In this document: piece by piece, positions 36,601-44,199 of the stretch | How positions within the stretch are numbered: the stretch's first letter is position 1 | Layout: each line of letters starts with the position of its first letter | Source of the DNA: Gerris lacustris | Lineage: Eukaryota; Arthropoda; Insecta; Hemiptera; Gerridae | Direction: 5' to 3' | NCBI GenBank assembly: GCA_951217055.1 | Contig: OX578284.1 | Span: forward strand, 23,681,187 to 23,745,186 | Length of the DNA: 64,000 nucleotides | Program-made: the position numbers and the translations under genes | The notes under the pieces: model-generated | Databases searched by the model: none | What the model saw: the letters and a program-made list of their open reading frames with translations, nothing else | What the model was told of the DNA's origin: nothing

Positions 36601-39600
36601 GAGGCCCCTTTGCCAGAATCGGAAATCGAACTCGGAACCTCCATGCTGGGAATTGATCCATGTTTGCTTGAGTTAACGTTTCAGTGGTCTATCCACTGAG
36701 CTTCCTTGAGTTAACGCTTCAATGGTCTATCCACCGAACTTACTTCAGTTAACGTTTCAGTGGTCTATCCTCTGAGCTTCCTTAAGTTGACGCTTAAATG
36801 GCCTATCATCTGATCCTTGCGTTTACACCTTAATGGTCTATCCACTGAGCTTACTTAAGTTGACGCTTAAATGGCCTATCATCTGATCCTTGCGTTTACA
36901 CCTTAATGGTCTATCCACTGAGCTTACTTAAGTTGACGCTTAAATGGCATATCTTCTGATCCTTGCGTTTACACCTTAATGGCCTATTCACTGAGCTTCC
37001 TTAAGTTAACGATTTAAGTGGCTTATCTTCTATCTTCTGAGCTTCCTTGAGATTACACCTGAATGGTCTATCCACTGAGCTTCCTTGAGTTAATGCTTCA
37101 ATAGTCTATTCACTGAGGTTCCTTGACTTAACGAATTAATGGTCAATTCACATATCTATTGATATTAAGCTACATATTCAATAAAAAATTTCTTCAATTG
37201 AATCTAAATTCAAGTAAAATAGTAAACGATATATATTTTCAAACCAAAGTGGTATCGCAGTTCCTGACATGCCAGTCCTAATAATATCTAGTTTGATTTC
37301 CATATTTGTTATAGTCAAGTTGTGCAAACACTTAAAATACTGCTCAACATAAACCAGAAAAACAATGATTTTTCATATTTTTGTGTATTATGCTTTTTTT
37401 GTTTTGTAATTATTTTATTGCAATAGACGTAGTAGACCTCATTCTTCATGTTTTAGTGCTATTACCTCAGCTCATTAGTTTAGGGCTATGTTAAGAATAA
37501 ATTTTGAACTCTAATTTCACTACTTCTCAAGAAATTGAATTAGAAATGACAATGTTTTATGCAAATGTACTTTCTTGAGTGCTTTAATCCCTAGGTAACA
37601 AGGATCCACTACAAGTAGGTATTATTATAATTGAACAAAATCCAAGTCGTATGTGGTTAATAGTCATGGCTGAATTTCGAAATTTTTATACTGCGTGGCA
37701 AAATGAATGTTTACTAATTTGTGTAACCTTGTTTTAAATCCAATTATTCATTTGGAATAATTTAAACATCATTTAATTCCTATTTTGAAAGGTAAATAAT
37801 TTTATTCAAGATAAATCATGTTAAATTTACAAAATGAAACAACAAAATAGTATATAATTTAAAGAAGAACATACTTTATGCCTCGGGAAAATCGGTGTCT
37901 GAGTCAAGCATTTTTGTTTGTTTTTTTACTTTCTCATATAAAGAGAAAGTATTGTGATGGCCCGATAATTCGATTTTGAGAGTTCGATGGATTTACACGT
38001 TTTGAGGTCCCCTGAGTCCAAAAAAGTGGTTTTTAAAAAATGTCTGTCTGTGCAGACGCCTGGAGCCTAAACAACTGGGCCGATCTTGACGAAATATTTG
38101 GCATAAATGTTCAGAAAAATCATATCCCGAGGCGAAATTGAGAAACGAATGTTAGCTCCAAATTTTGGGGCGCTATCCCCCAAAAACTCTGAAAAAAACG
38201 TAAAAAATTATTTATCGAAAACGGTTCCGACGATTTTGATTAAAAAATTCTGAGATGCTGCCCATTTAAATAAGAATCTATCCATATAAGCCGTTTTCCC
38301 GGGAAAAATATAGTTCCCCAGAAAAAAGCTTAAAACGCGAACGAAGAGAGCCAGGTTCGATTCCCCGCCCAGGAGATGTTATTTGTATGATAAATTTTGA
38401 TGAAATGTTTAATAATAATTGAGTGTACAAACGAAAACTATTAAATGGAAAACACTGGGCTAAATAATTATGCACTCGTATATGAGAAAGTTTGTCTGAG
38501 TTGTCTCGGACCGATTTTTTTATAAATGTGTAGGTCTTCTATAGATTTTTAAAAATGTTTGTGGTCTAGTCAGACGACCAAAGCTTAAACTATTAACCGG
38601 TTTCAATATTAGCATTCTCAGCAAAAAATAAAATGCGATTCAGGAGTTTTAATAACTCCATCGAAGTCTCTCAATTAAATATTAGCATAATTTATTATTC
38701 AATTCGTTCAATTGAATTTATTTGTCCGTCGTATAAATATTAAGTTCTATAAATAATAAAATAAAATAGTTTGTCTGAATATTCATTATAATCCAGGAGA
38801 TAGCGATAAAAAAAGTGTCTGACTAACATCAAGCTAGAATTTTGTATACAAGTGAATCTTTTAGAGCCTTTTAAGAATATGTGGTCGGCTTCTTCTGCGG
38901 GACGTAGCTTGACAATAGGCATTTGAAAAAATCAAACAAGTGGAGAGCGGCCATGTCTCGCCAATTATGCTGGAGAATGTGATTTTCATGATCCTGAGAA
39001 CTAACTTAGCTGGTTGACCAAAAATCAAGTTGATGGTACTTTGTCATAAGTGACCTCTTTGATTTGGAGTAATATTTGATTAACTAACCTATAAAGTGAC
39101 GAACTATTACCATAAATTTGGATCCTTGAAGGGTAGGAAGAAGAAGACAACTAGTGTTGTTTCATGTTAGATGGCATGGTCACGAACTATCATTAACTTG
39201 ATTTTTGGTCTACTAAGTAAGTTCGTACTCAGGATCATGAAAATCACATTATCTACCAAATTGGGCAGGACGTGGCCGTTCTTCGCTGGCTTGTTTTTTT
39301 CAAATGCCTATTACCAAGCTATGTCCCGCAGACGAGCTTAGCCGACCGCACATTCGTAAGAGGCACCAAAAGATTTACTTATACACAAAATTCTAGCTTG
39401 ATGTTAGTCAGACACTTTTTGCACGCATCTCTTGGACTATTATTTGGGACAAACAGTGGACTTACCTTGTCATACCCCATACAAACATCATTACCGTTTG
39501 GAAACCAACATATCTTAAATACTACGCGTCCGATTTTATGAAATTTTGATGGTAGGTCATAATAAGCCTATTGTTAGTCCTATACATTATGTTTTAACCT

Positions 39601-40869
39601 CCTACGTCAGTTTTTTTTATTTTCACATGCGCACAGAAATACAGTTATTTTTTACACCTAAATCTTCAAAAATACTATAATCTGATTTTTATAAAATTTA
39701 AATGGTTTGTCGAAAGTAACTCCAGATTAATTTCAACCACTTGCACTATTGAACATTTTGCTTAATTGGTACATATTAATTAATAATTTTGACATATTAA
39801 AAAAATAGGGGAAACAATTAAATAAATTTGACAATAATAGATTGTAAAAGGATAAAATCATTGAAGTAAACGAAATACGACGCGATAAAGCTAAGTGCTG
39901 CACTTATTGGCAGACTATGTTCTTTCATCACTGATTTGATCAATTTTTGCTTCCGAGCTAACCGAAAGCAACAGAAGAATTGTGATAATTCTAAAGAACA
40001 ACATTTTGCTTCCGAGCTTACCGAATGTAACGGGAGCTATGTAATCGTTCTGAAAAACGAAAATTTTAGGTCTCCGATTTCAAAAATTCCAAGACATAAA
40101 TCTGTTTCAGACATCAGGAAACATTTTTAGTTCCGTGCCTGCCTGTCGATCTGTCGCTCAATTTTTGTGAACCAACATATCTTATAAAACTACTCATCTG
40201 ATTTTATTGAAATTTGGATTGTACGTCATAATTAGCCCATCGTTAGTCCCTTATAAGTTTCGATATATGGCCCATTTGTTTGTCTTCCACATGCGCAAAA
40301 ACATACATTTATTTACACCTATATCTTCAAAAGTACTTATCTGATTTATATTAAATTTTGATGGTTCGTCGAAAGTAGCCTGGAAATAGCCCCAGATTAA
40401 TTTCAACCGTCTACACTCTTTAAATTTTGCTAGATTGATACTTTAATATATGCAAATGAAATAAATTGGATAATAATAGGCTGTAAAAGGATATAATCAT
40501 TGAAGTATACGAAATACGACGTGATGAAGCTAAGTCTCACACTAATTGGCAGACTATGTTCTTTCATCACAGATTTGACTAATTTTTGCTTTCTAGCTGA
40601 AGAATTGTGATTATTCTAAAAAACGGATTTTTTTTTCTCCAAATAAAAATTTCTTGTCTATTTGCCTGGTAACAAATAATATTTGAGTGCCCATATCTTG
40701 AAAATTATTTATCCTATTTTAATTAAATTCACATGATAACCAAAAAATAGAGAGCCACACAAATAGGATCCCGTCATTATTTGGATAATTTAAGAAACAA
40801 CTTACGTAGTTTGGCGGCTGTTGAGCAAGCAACTAAGGCAATCAGTGTAGTGATAAGGTAGGAGACCAT
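23575..40869 (-). CDS. takeout / juvenile-hormone-binding-protein-like secreted lipid carrier (6 exons)
   Basis: Seen: six exons on the minus strand, complement of join(23575..23729, 25229..25378, 25499..25635, 27297..27450, 31003..31098, 40806..40869). They total 756 nt and encode 251 residues plus TGA, with GT..AG junctions and consistent phase throughout. Residues 1-19 are a hydrophobic signal peptide (MVSYLITTLIALVACSTAA). Cys28 and Cys38 form the N-terminal cysteine pair of the family. Further family landmarks are GVPSLGILPLSPM (54-66), NYEVDGKVLLLAVVGSGK (128-145), NLFNGDKALGDNMNKVLNDNW (192-212) and a VPFDEIAPPS C-terminus. Known: takeout/JHBP proteins are about 240-250-residue secreted carriers with a hydrophobic tunnel for juvenile hormone or other lipophilic ligands. 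Inferred: intact and expressed; the ligand cannot be read from sequence. Cys146 and Cys174 are additional to the N-terminal pair. Minus strand just upstream of the ATG has CACAGTT about 30 nt away, a possible initiator; no TATA box is clear. Confidence 0.93.
24455..24770 (+). repeat. composite of element B start and element A interior
   Basis: Positions 24455-24580 carry the element B start (GCTTCCGAGCTTACCGAAGG..CTCCGATTTTAAAAATTC). They pass through (CTGT)n at 24586-24612 into element A interior (GACGATAACTTGAATAAAAG..CAACGCTCGCGTAAAC). The junction is at the tetranucleotide tract shared by both families. Lies in intron 5 of the takeout/JHBP-like gene. Confidence 0.65.
25229..25378 (-). CDS. 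takeout/JHBP-like exon 5
   Basis: 150 nt, acceptor TTATTTATTTCAG and donor GTTAGA. It encodes the GKKYFHCDKAKINLEAKRVY strand and the start of the NLFNGDKALG motif. Intron 4 upstream is only 120 bp, while intron 5 downstream is 1.5 kb. Confidence 0.92.
25499..25635 (-). CDS. takeout/JHBP-like exon 4
   Basis: 137 nt, acceptor TTGATTTTTCAG and donor GTGAGA. It encodes DFDWDKGRLVSKFSAPDNIE and then the YEVDGKVLLL..GSGK block, the most recognisable beta-strand motif of the family. It carries a Cys (146) just after GSGK. Leaves in phase 1. Confidence 0.92.
25756..26162. mobile_element. foldback element D, partly deleted copy (intron 3)
   Basis: Inverted pair around 25860-25920: GACTATGTGATTTTCAT..ATCCTGAGTAC and its mirror ATCATGAAAATCACATAGTC. 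The right arm is long (to CTGGACTATTAG at 26162) and matches 39180-39442. The left arm is truncated. Confidence 0.7.
26336..27124. mobile_element. foldback element E, arms ~370 bp, ends GGTGGGCCAAAAAAAA
   Basis: Almost the whole element is palindromic: GGTGGGCCAAAAAAAACCAC at the left, CGTTTTTTTTGGCCCACC at the right. Pairing runs inward to the AATGTTTGTTATAAC blocks near 26650 and 26810, with a unique centre of about 110 bp. A G22 run (26597-26618) faces a C run (about 26859). Sits in intron 3 beside element D. Ends resemble mariner-type MITEs (CAGGGTGGGCC), a tentative call. Confidence 0.8.
27297..27450 (-). CDS. takeout/JHBP-like exon 3
   Basis: 154 nt, acceptor GTTTTGTTCAG and donor GTAAGT. 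It encodes GVPSLGILPLSPMHFTRLEL then PVAVNLIFKDFDLNGFKTAK. This is the family's first strand/turn block with its usual G-[IV]-P-x-L-x-[IV]-x-P-L-x-P start. Enters in phase 1 and leaves in phase 2. Confidence 0.92.
27690..27945 (+). pseudogene. LINE C-terminal zinc-knuckle fragment
   Basis: The frame 27717-27941 encodes CPLCGRERESMYHFIARCPL, the C-x2-C-x8-H-x4-C knuckle found at the C-terminus of many insect non-LTR retrotransposon proteins (R1/jockey/I types). It then reads LAGYVREAWMYRCEWA to a stop. It lies in intron 2 of the takeout/JHBP-like gene on the opposite strand. No RT domain is attached, so it is a 3' remnant of a 5'-truncated insertion. Confidence 0.7.
30535..30915. repeat. ~50-bp tandem repeat split by a palindromic insertion
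   Basis: Units TTTTTTACTGACGATATTTT CTTAATTTTATTTACATATT TGCATAAAAC occur before (30535-30617) and after (30838-30915) the palindrome at 30618-30798. The array was therefore present first. Confidence 0.75.
30618..30798. mobile_element. 181-bp near-perfect palindrome (Penelope-like end motif)
   Basis: Arms of about 88 bp from TGTAGAAAGAAAAAGTCACT to its inverse, meeting at CCAATTGGCCCCAGTTGG. Each arm has CTGATGATGGCCCTATAGTG followed by GCTGAAAGC. CTGATGA..GAAA is the spacing of a hammerhead core, but stem III/cleavage elements are not evident. Identical reading frames start on both strands because of the symmetry. Confidence 0.8.
31003..31098 (-). CDS. takeout/JHBP-like exon 2 (cysteine pair)
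   Basis: 96 nt between a pyrimidine-rich acceptor (TTTGTTTACAG) and a GTAACT donor. It encodes PKTWKTCKRNDPNLNTCLKK and onward to DLMK, containing the C-x9-C pair that forms the conserved disulfide in this family. Phase 1 at both ends. Confidence 0.9.
31586..32166 (+). mobile_element. recombinase-derived non-autonomous element, copy 1
   Basis: Bounded by TTTATCTACGATTG (about 31590) and inverse CAATCGTAGATAAA (32018-32031), followed by a 130-bp palindromic tail ending GCGTAATGTACTATT. Internally a palindromic CTCTTCTTTACC..CAAAGAAGAGG hairpin (31700-31745) lies upstream of an ORF starting MSESSDFDENVENN at 31849 and reading to LSRERYELSYSKF. That N-terminus resembles insect Crypton-type tyrosine-recombinase-like proteins (SRERYE..Y..F). 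The catalytic part is absent. Intron 1. Confidence 0.6.
32696..33161 (+). mobile_element. tRNA-derived SINE, full length, perfect TSD
   Basis: A perfect 14-bp duplication TATATTCCTGATCA flanks it (32682-32695 and 33162-33175). The head GGGAGCCAGCGTGACCGAGG resembles a tRNA-Leu/Ser-type gene. The A box is TGACCGAGGGG (32707-32717) and the B box GGTTCGATCAC (32768-32778). The body holds an internal direct duplication of about 110 bp (the GCAGGGCGAGG..ACACCCCCTATGGGG segment near 32823 and 32930). The 3' end is a short ACT-repeat tail. It lies in intron 1 of the takeout/JHBP-like gene. Confidence 0.92.
33275..33540 (+). pseudogene. LINE 3' coding remnant (RTE-like C-terminus)
   Basis: Translation gives ERSMFKISRKDRRK, then after a short in-frame gap IKWKWAGHIAR and a degraded basic segment. 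This matches the recurrent 'ERSMLGISLRDR...KWxWAGHIAR' C-terminal region of insect RTE-type retrotransposons. A stop directly follows AGHIAR. It sits immediately 3' of an intact SINE and before an (AT)n tract in intron 1. Confidence 0.65.
33583..33658. repeat. (AT)n microsatellite in intron 1
   Basis: About 37 AT units directly following the LINE remnant. Confidence 0.97.
34941..35280. mobile_element. inverted-repeat remnant with Penelope-like end motif
   Basis: Arms 34941-35090 and 35128-35280 are inverted copies (GTCAGATAGTAATAAACCAT.. / ..ACTTATTTACTATCTGAC). On the minus strand CTGAAGATGG, TTCCAGTACTGGAA and GCGAAACGTCGGAC follow one another near 35110-35065, the CTGAAGATGG..CGAAACG layout seen at ends of Penelope-like elements and related repeats. 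Confidence 0.6.
36087..36240. mobile_element. 154-bp MITE with GGCCCCCATACACG ends
   Basis: GGCCCCCATACACG at the left and CGTGTATGGGGGCC at the right. The right third (36191-36234) is itself a palindrome (CATACACGGTCAAAATGTTT and inverse), so two hairpins can form. Non-coding; no clean target duplication. Confidence 0.8.
36430..36705 (-). mobile_element. tRNA-derived SINE, minus strand, with amplified A-box region
   Basis: On the minus strand, AGCTCAGTGGATAGACC (36703-36687) is an A box as in true tRNA genes. About 60 bp downstream GAGTTCGATTTCC (36633-36621) is a near-consensus B box. The body extends toward 36430. Sequence beyond the A box (plus 36705 upward) is not unique but a tandem array of the A-box half itself (see 36670-37151). 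Target duplications not found. Confidence 0.6.
36670..37151. repeat. tandem array of a ~38-bp monomer derived from a SINE A-box
   Basis: About 13 units of 35-46 bp with core GAGCTTCCTT..GTTAACGCTTCAATGG then TCTATCCACT. Three consecutive 73-bp dimers alternate a 38-bp GACGCTTAAATGGC form with a 35-bp GATCCTTGCGTTTACACC form, so a higher-order repeat is present. On the minus strand each unit retains the AGTGGATAGACCATT part of the A box. Confidence 0.85.
37925..38520 (-). mobile_element. T-family element, full copy with B-box-like core
   Basis: Orientation here is taken from the copy at 54035. Begins TACTTTCTCATATAAAGAGA, a palindromic start, and ends GTCTCGGACCGATTTTTTT. Internally GGTTCGATTCC (38354-38364) is a perfect Pol III B-box on the plus strand. 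No clear A box at normal distance. Inserted between T-runs, with no sequence-specific duplication that can be told from T-runs. Non-coding. Confidence 0.7.
38788..39442. mobile_element. foldback element D, full copy (intron 1)
   Basis: Arms of about 250 bp. ATAATCCAGGAGATAGCG..AGTGTCTGACTAACATCAAG at the left is the inverse of TCTAGCTTGATGTTAGTCAG..ATCTCTTGGACTAT at the right. The unpaired centre is about 39040-39180. The frames 38740-38922 and 39272-39541 are the same arm read on opposite strands, so not genes. Confidence 0.75.
39500..40620 (+). repeat. element B, head-to-tail tandem copies
   Basis: At least two units in tandem. A 5'-lacking unit (39500-39940) ends GCACTTATTGGCAGACTATG..CACTGATTTGATC and runs straight into AATTTTTGCTTCCGAGCTAA. 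A short start-only piece (39944-40003) follows, then a full unit (40004-40570), whose end abuts a third partial start (TTTTTGCTTTCTAGCTGAAG). Lies in intron 1, just 200-1300 bp from exon 1 of the takeout/JHBP-like gene. Confidence 0.65.
40806..40869 (-). CDS. takeout/JHBP-like exon 1 (start codon, signal peptide)
   Basis: ATG at 40869-40867. It encodes the signal peptide and the first mature residues (to Lys20-Leu21) and ends in phase 1 (a lone C) before a GTAAGT donor at 40805-40800. No competing ATG lies close upstream in frame. Intron 1 is 9.7 kb and carries a dozen repeat insertions. Confidence 0.88.
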
Positions 40870-41071
40870 CTTTCCAAGTCAGAAGTTGTCCAATAACTGT
40901 GAGGTCTTGAGTTTTAATTGATAGTAAAAGAAATGAAACAGTTTAAAGGACGAACGCAGTGTGAAGAAGAAGAGGTGGATAAGATTTGCCTCAAGGTAAA
41001 CTGGAGGAAAACAACAAATGCTCTAACTAAAGAAATTATGTGAGTACTTAATACTGCAATTATATGAGCAG

Positions 41072-41201
<130 letters not shown>

Positions 41202-41209
41202 GCTTCAGG

Positions 41210-41610
41210 AACTCAACTCGACCGGAATATACATATAAAGTAAGACTCCTTCTTCAAACACAACTTAGGGAGACGGTCAGGTGTAAGAAAACTCCACAAT
41301 CACATTAAGCCAACGTTTCGGCAACTATTTAATGTTGACTTCATCATGGCAAACTGTAACATACACAAACATTTTATGTAAGCACAAACTAGCAAGGCTA
41401 AGAACAAGGTAAATTAGAAAACTACGAATGACAGTTGAAAGCTTGTGATAAAATATAAAAAAGCGGAACCAAACCATAACTTACATGAAGATAATAAACT
41501 AATTAATATTAATATACACATTTTTGTAAATTACACCTGCCCCCCCCCCCCCCCCCCTCCCTGAGTTGAGTTTGAAGAAGAAGTCTTACTTTATGTACAT
41601 ATATGTATAC
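41210..41610. mobile_element. inverted-repeat remnant with CGTTTCGGCAA end motif
   Basis: AAAGTAAGACTCCTTCTTCA (41237) is mirrored by TGAAGAAGAAGTCTTACTTT (41572-41591); arms are about 50 bp. CCAACGTTTCGGCAACTATT..CTTCATCATGGCAAAC near 41312-41352 resembles Penelope-like termini. A C19 tract lies at 41539-41557. Confidence 0.55.
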
Positions 41611-41872
41611 ATATTCTACATAATAATTATATGTACGTAAATGCTAATTGTTTATATATATATTTTATATACTTATACATAAAAATAGACTGCCAATTGG
41701 TGTGGCACATAGCTTCCTCGCATCCTATCCACGTACTGTATTGGTTTTATGCTTTTTTAACAAACCATTATAGTCTTTTTGTAATTTGTTTAATTGTTTC
41801 CCCGTTTTTTAATCTGTCAAAATTGTTTTAATTTTTTACATGAATAAAAGTATCAATTTAGCAAAAGTTAAA

Positions 41873-42135
41873 GAGCGCAGACGGTTCAAATTAATCTTGG
41901 GATATCTGCGGGTCACTTTCAATAAACTGTAAAAGTTTCATACAAATCAGATAAGTACTTTTGAAGCTATAGGTGTAAATAGATGTATGTTTGTGCGCAT
42001 GTGGAAGAGAAACAAATAAGCGCAGATAGTTGAAACTTATATGGGACCAACAATGGGCTAATTATGACATACCATCTAAATTTCATTAAAATCGGACGTG
42101 TAGTTTTTAAGTTATGCTTCGGTAAGCTCGGAAGC
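41873..42135 (-). repeat. element B, minus-strand fragment
   Basis: Read on the minus strand: GCTTCCGAGCTTACCGAAGC, ACGTCCGATTTTAATGAAAT, GCCCATTGTTGGTCCC and CATGCGCACAAACATAC, in the same order as 40004-40450 but with the segment after the start deleted. Confidence 0.65.
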
Positions 42136-42339
42136 AATAATTTTTAATACAATACTTATAATTTTTTAATACAAACGATAAATAATTCATCATCTTCTAA
42201 TACATATCACCATGGCAGAATTACGGGCAGATCTTTGTTAATCTATGTCGGACACCGCTTATCTATCTACTCATAAAAATTGGTCAAACCTTACTTAATT
42301 GATGTTCGTACAAAGAGACAGGGAGACATTATTTTTTAC

Positions 42340-42560
42340 TTTTAAGTTTTTGGTAGTATTCATACTACGGAAAGTTTAAATTTTAATTTAAATCAAATTA
42401 TAATTATTATTAACAATGGGAGATAGACAGAGAAAAATAGACTCCAGCGCCGGGACTCGAACAATCTTAGAGACCCATGGTTCGAGTCTCGGCGCTGGAG
42501 TCTATATTTCTCTGTCTATCTCCCATTGTTAATAATAATTATAATTTGATTTAAATTAAA
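42340..42560. mobile_element. inverted dimer of the tRNA-like SINE unit, copy 2
   Basis: Arms 42340-42466 (minus) and 42478-42560 (plus) match, with only about 12-16 bp between them. The A-box half of both heads is lost, while the B-box half (TTCGAGTC..GGCGCTGGAG) is kept. As in copy 1, the left arm has the full tail with GTAGTATTCATACTAC and the right arm stops at GATTTAAATTAAA. An exact 12-bp repeat ATTATTTTTTAC flanks it (42328-42339 and 42561-42572). Confidence 0.85.
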
Positions 42561-42572
42561 ATTATTTTTTAC

Positions 42573-43600
42573 ATTGTAGTGTGGATCCGTTAAGGGTAAT
42601 AAAAAAACTCTTATTTGGTTGGCAACGTTTCGGCCCGACAAGCCATTTTCAAGCCTAAAAAAAAATATAATCTATATTTAGAAAAAACATCGTACTTAAT
42701 TGCTTACATATATTCCTTGATTAGTGTTAAGAGCCTACCAGTGATTAAGATAGTGAGGACGTTCTAGGTTGTAAAAATAAGTTAGATCATCGTATTGGGA
42801 ATACACATATTCCTTCGTCATACACTACTCAAATCTCCTCACTCACAGATTACTAACATAGTATGCATAAAGCATTGACCAAAAAATTAAATCTTAACAA
42901 CTACATAACAATTGGATAACAAAAACAATCTTAACATTTAAAAAACAGTGGAAAATTAACAATCGAACAAAATTATGGTAACTGGTCGTAATCATCTCAC
43001 ATATCACAGTGTTATCACAAGATAAAAAAGCTCATATTAAAATAATACACCTAATAAAAAAAAAAAAAATTAATTAATTAATCATAAATAATTAAGTTAC
43101 TAAGTAATTATACTAGTAAATTGATATTGTATTAAAATGTTTGAATAAATATAAACATGAACCAAAACTATATCTGCAGGCAAAGACTGTAATTATAAGG
43201 TCACATGGCGGGAATTATGAATTGAATTGTTATAGATGCCACTGTAATATTTATTGAGGGATCTGGAGTCTGTTTTAATGTTAACTGTGGATTCTGACCT
43301 AATAGCTGTGTTGAGAGCTTCAACCATCTTCCTACGATTTGATTTATTTTCAACACTGATGATTTTTGTGTCCTCGAAATTAAAATTGTGCTTAGGACGT
43401 TGCCAACCAAATAAGAGTTTTTTTATTACCCTTAACGGATCCACACTACATTGCAAATTATCACAAAGGGTACACATTGGAATTTGTCGATTATTTTTTA
43501 CTTTTTGTGCCTTTTTTAAAAAAAAATTCTTGGTGGCTTTAGTGATAGTATTTATTAAAAGTTATTTTGATTTCATATCAGCTCTACCTAATTAAGTAAA
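42573..43600 (-). pseudogene. Penelope-like element 3' remnant
   Basis: The minus-strand frame 43477-43193 reads HNFNFEDTKIISVENKSNRR then KMVEALNTAIRSESTVNIKT, resembling the segment that follows the GIY-YIG endonuclease in Penelope-like proteins (H-x-[FI]-x-F..TKI....RR..EA). No GIY-YIG motif or RT is present. Inverted copies of one segment of about 55 bp lie at 42572-42626 and 43399-43455. The minus strand near 42645-42610 carries GGGCCGAAACGTTGCC, an end motif common in this class. Class assignment is a judgement from motif spacing, not a search. Confidence 0.5.
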
Positions 43601-43717
43601 CGAGACGCTGTGAAAACAATTATCATATAAACACCCATTTACCATAAGTATCAAGATCAAGAGGATCTCTATGTAACACAATTGAAATGTTAAAACTTGT
43701 CAATCTTTGGGAAAAGC
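43531..43717 (+). repeat. direct repeat R, copy 1
   Basis: About 187 bp also found at 45999-46190: GTTATTTTGATTTCATATCA, CTACCTAATTAAGTAAACGA, AAAACAATTATCATATAAAC, CAAGAGGATCTCTATGTAAC. Lies directly upstream (in minus-strand sense) of the Penelope-like fragment, so it may be part of that element. Confidence 0.75.
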
Positions 43718-44199
43718 CCATAACATTAGGAGAGAAAAAGAAAAATGGCATAAATTAAAGAGCGAAAGCATTGGGTCAGATCGATTTTACAGGTCGAGAC
43801 AACAACATATTTAACTAGCTTGTGTAATTGTTTTACTAGAAAATCATCAAGTATAATTGGAGGGATTGTGATTCAAAATCTGATATAATAACTTAATCAC
43901 GGGCTTTCAATTTTTTACTTTAGCCTATAATCGCTTTTTAATTTGCGTTTTATCGTTGGAATAACCCCATTACTAGAAGCATCTTCAGGGAAGTACATTG
44001 CGTCAGTTGAAATCACATCAGTAAATCTGTCAAGTAGATCTGACCCCCATGCTACAACCTCTTTAATTTATGCAATTTTTCTTTCCCGTCTAAAATTTTT
44101 ATAGCTTAGTAAATCTGGATGTTCCAGAGAGGACTGCAACTGATATTGTGCTATAATGCTTACCATTTTAGAGTAGAGAAATTATTTTTAGCAGTCTAG

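Noticed and set aside
36670..37151. CRISPR array
   Set aside because: Units are contiguous diverged monomers with no unique spacers, in a eukaryotic intron.
39272..39541. 89-codon frame reading KRFTYTQNSSLMLVRHF
   Set aside because: The same peptide is read from the opposite arm (38740-38922), so it is foldback element sequence.
43254..43595. 113-codon plus-strand frame
   Set aside because: Antisense shadow of the Penelope-like minus-strand fragment.
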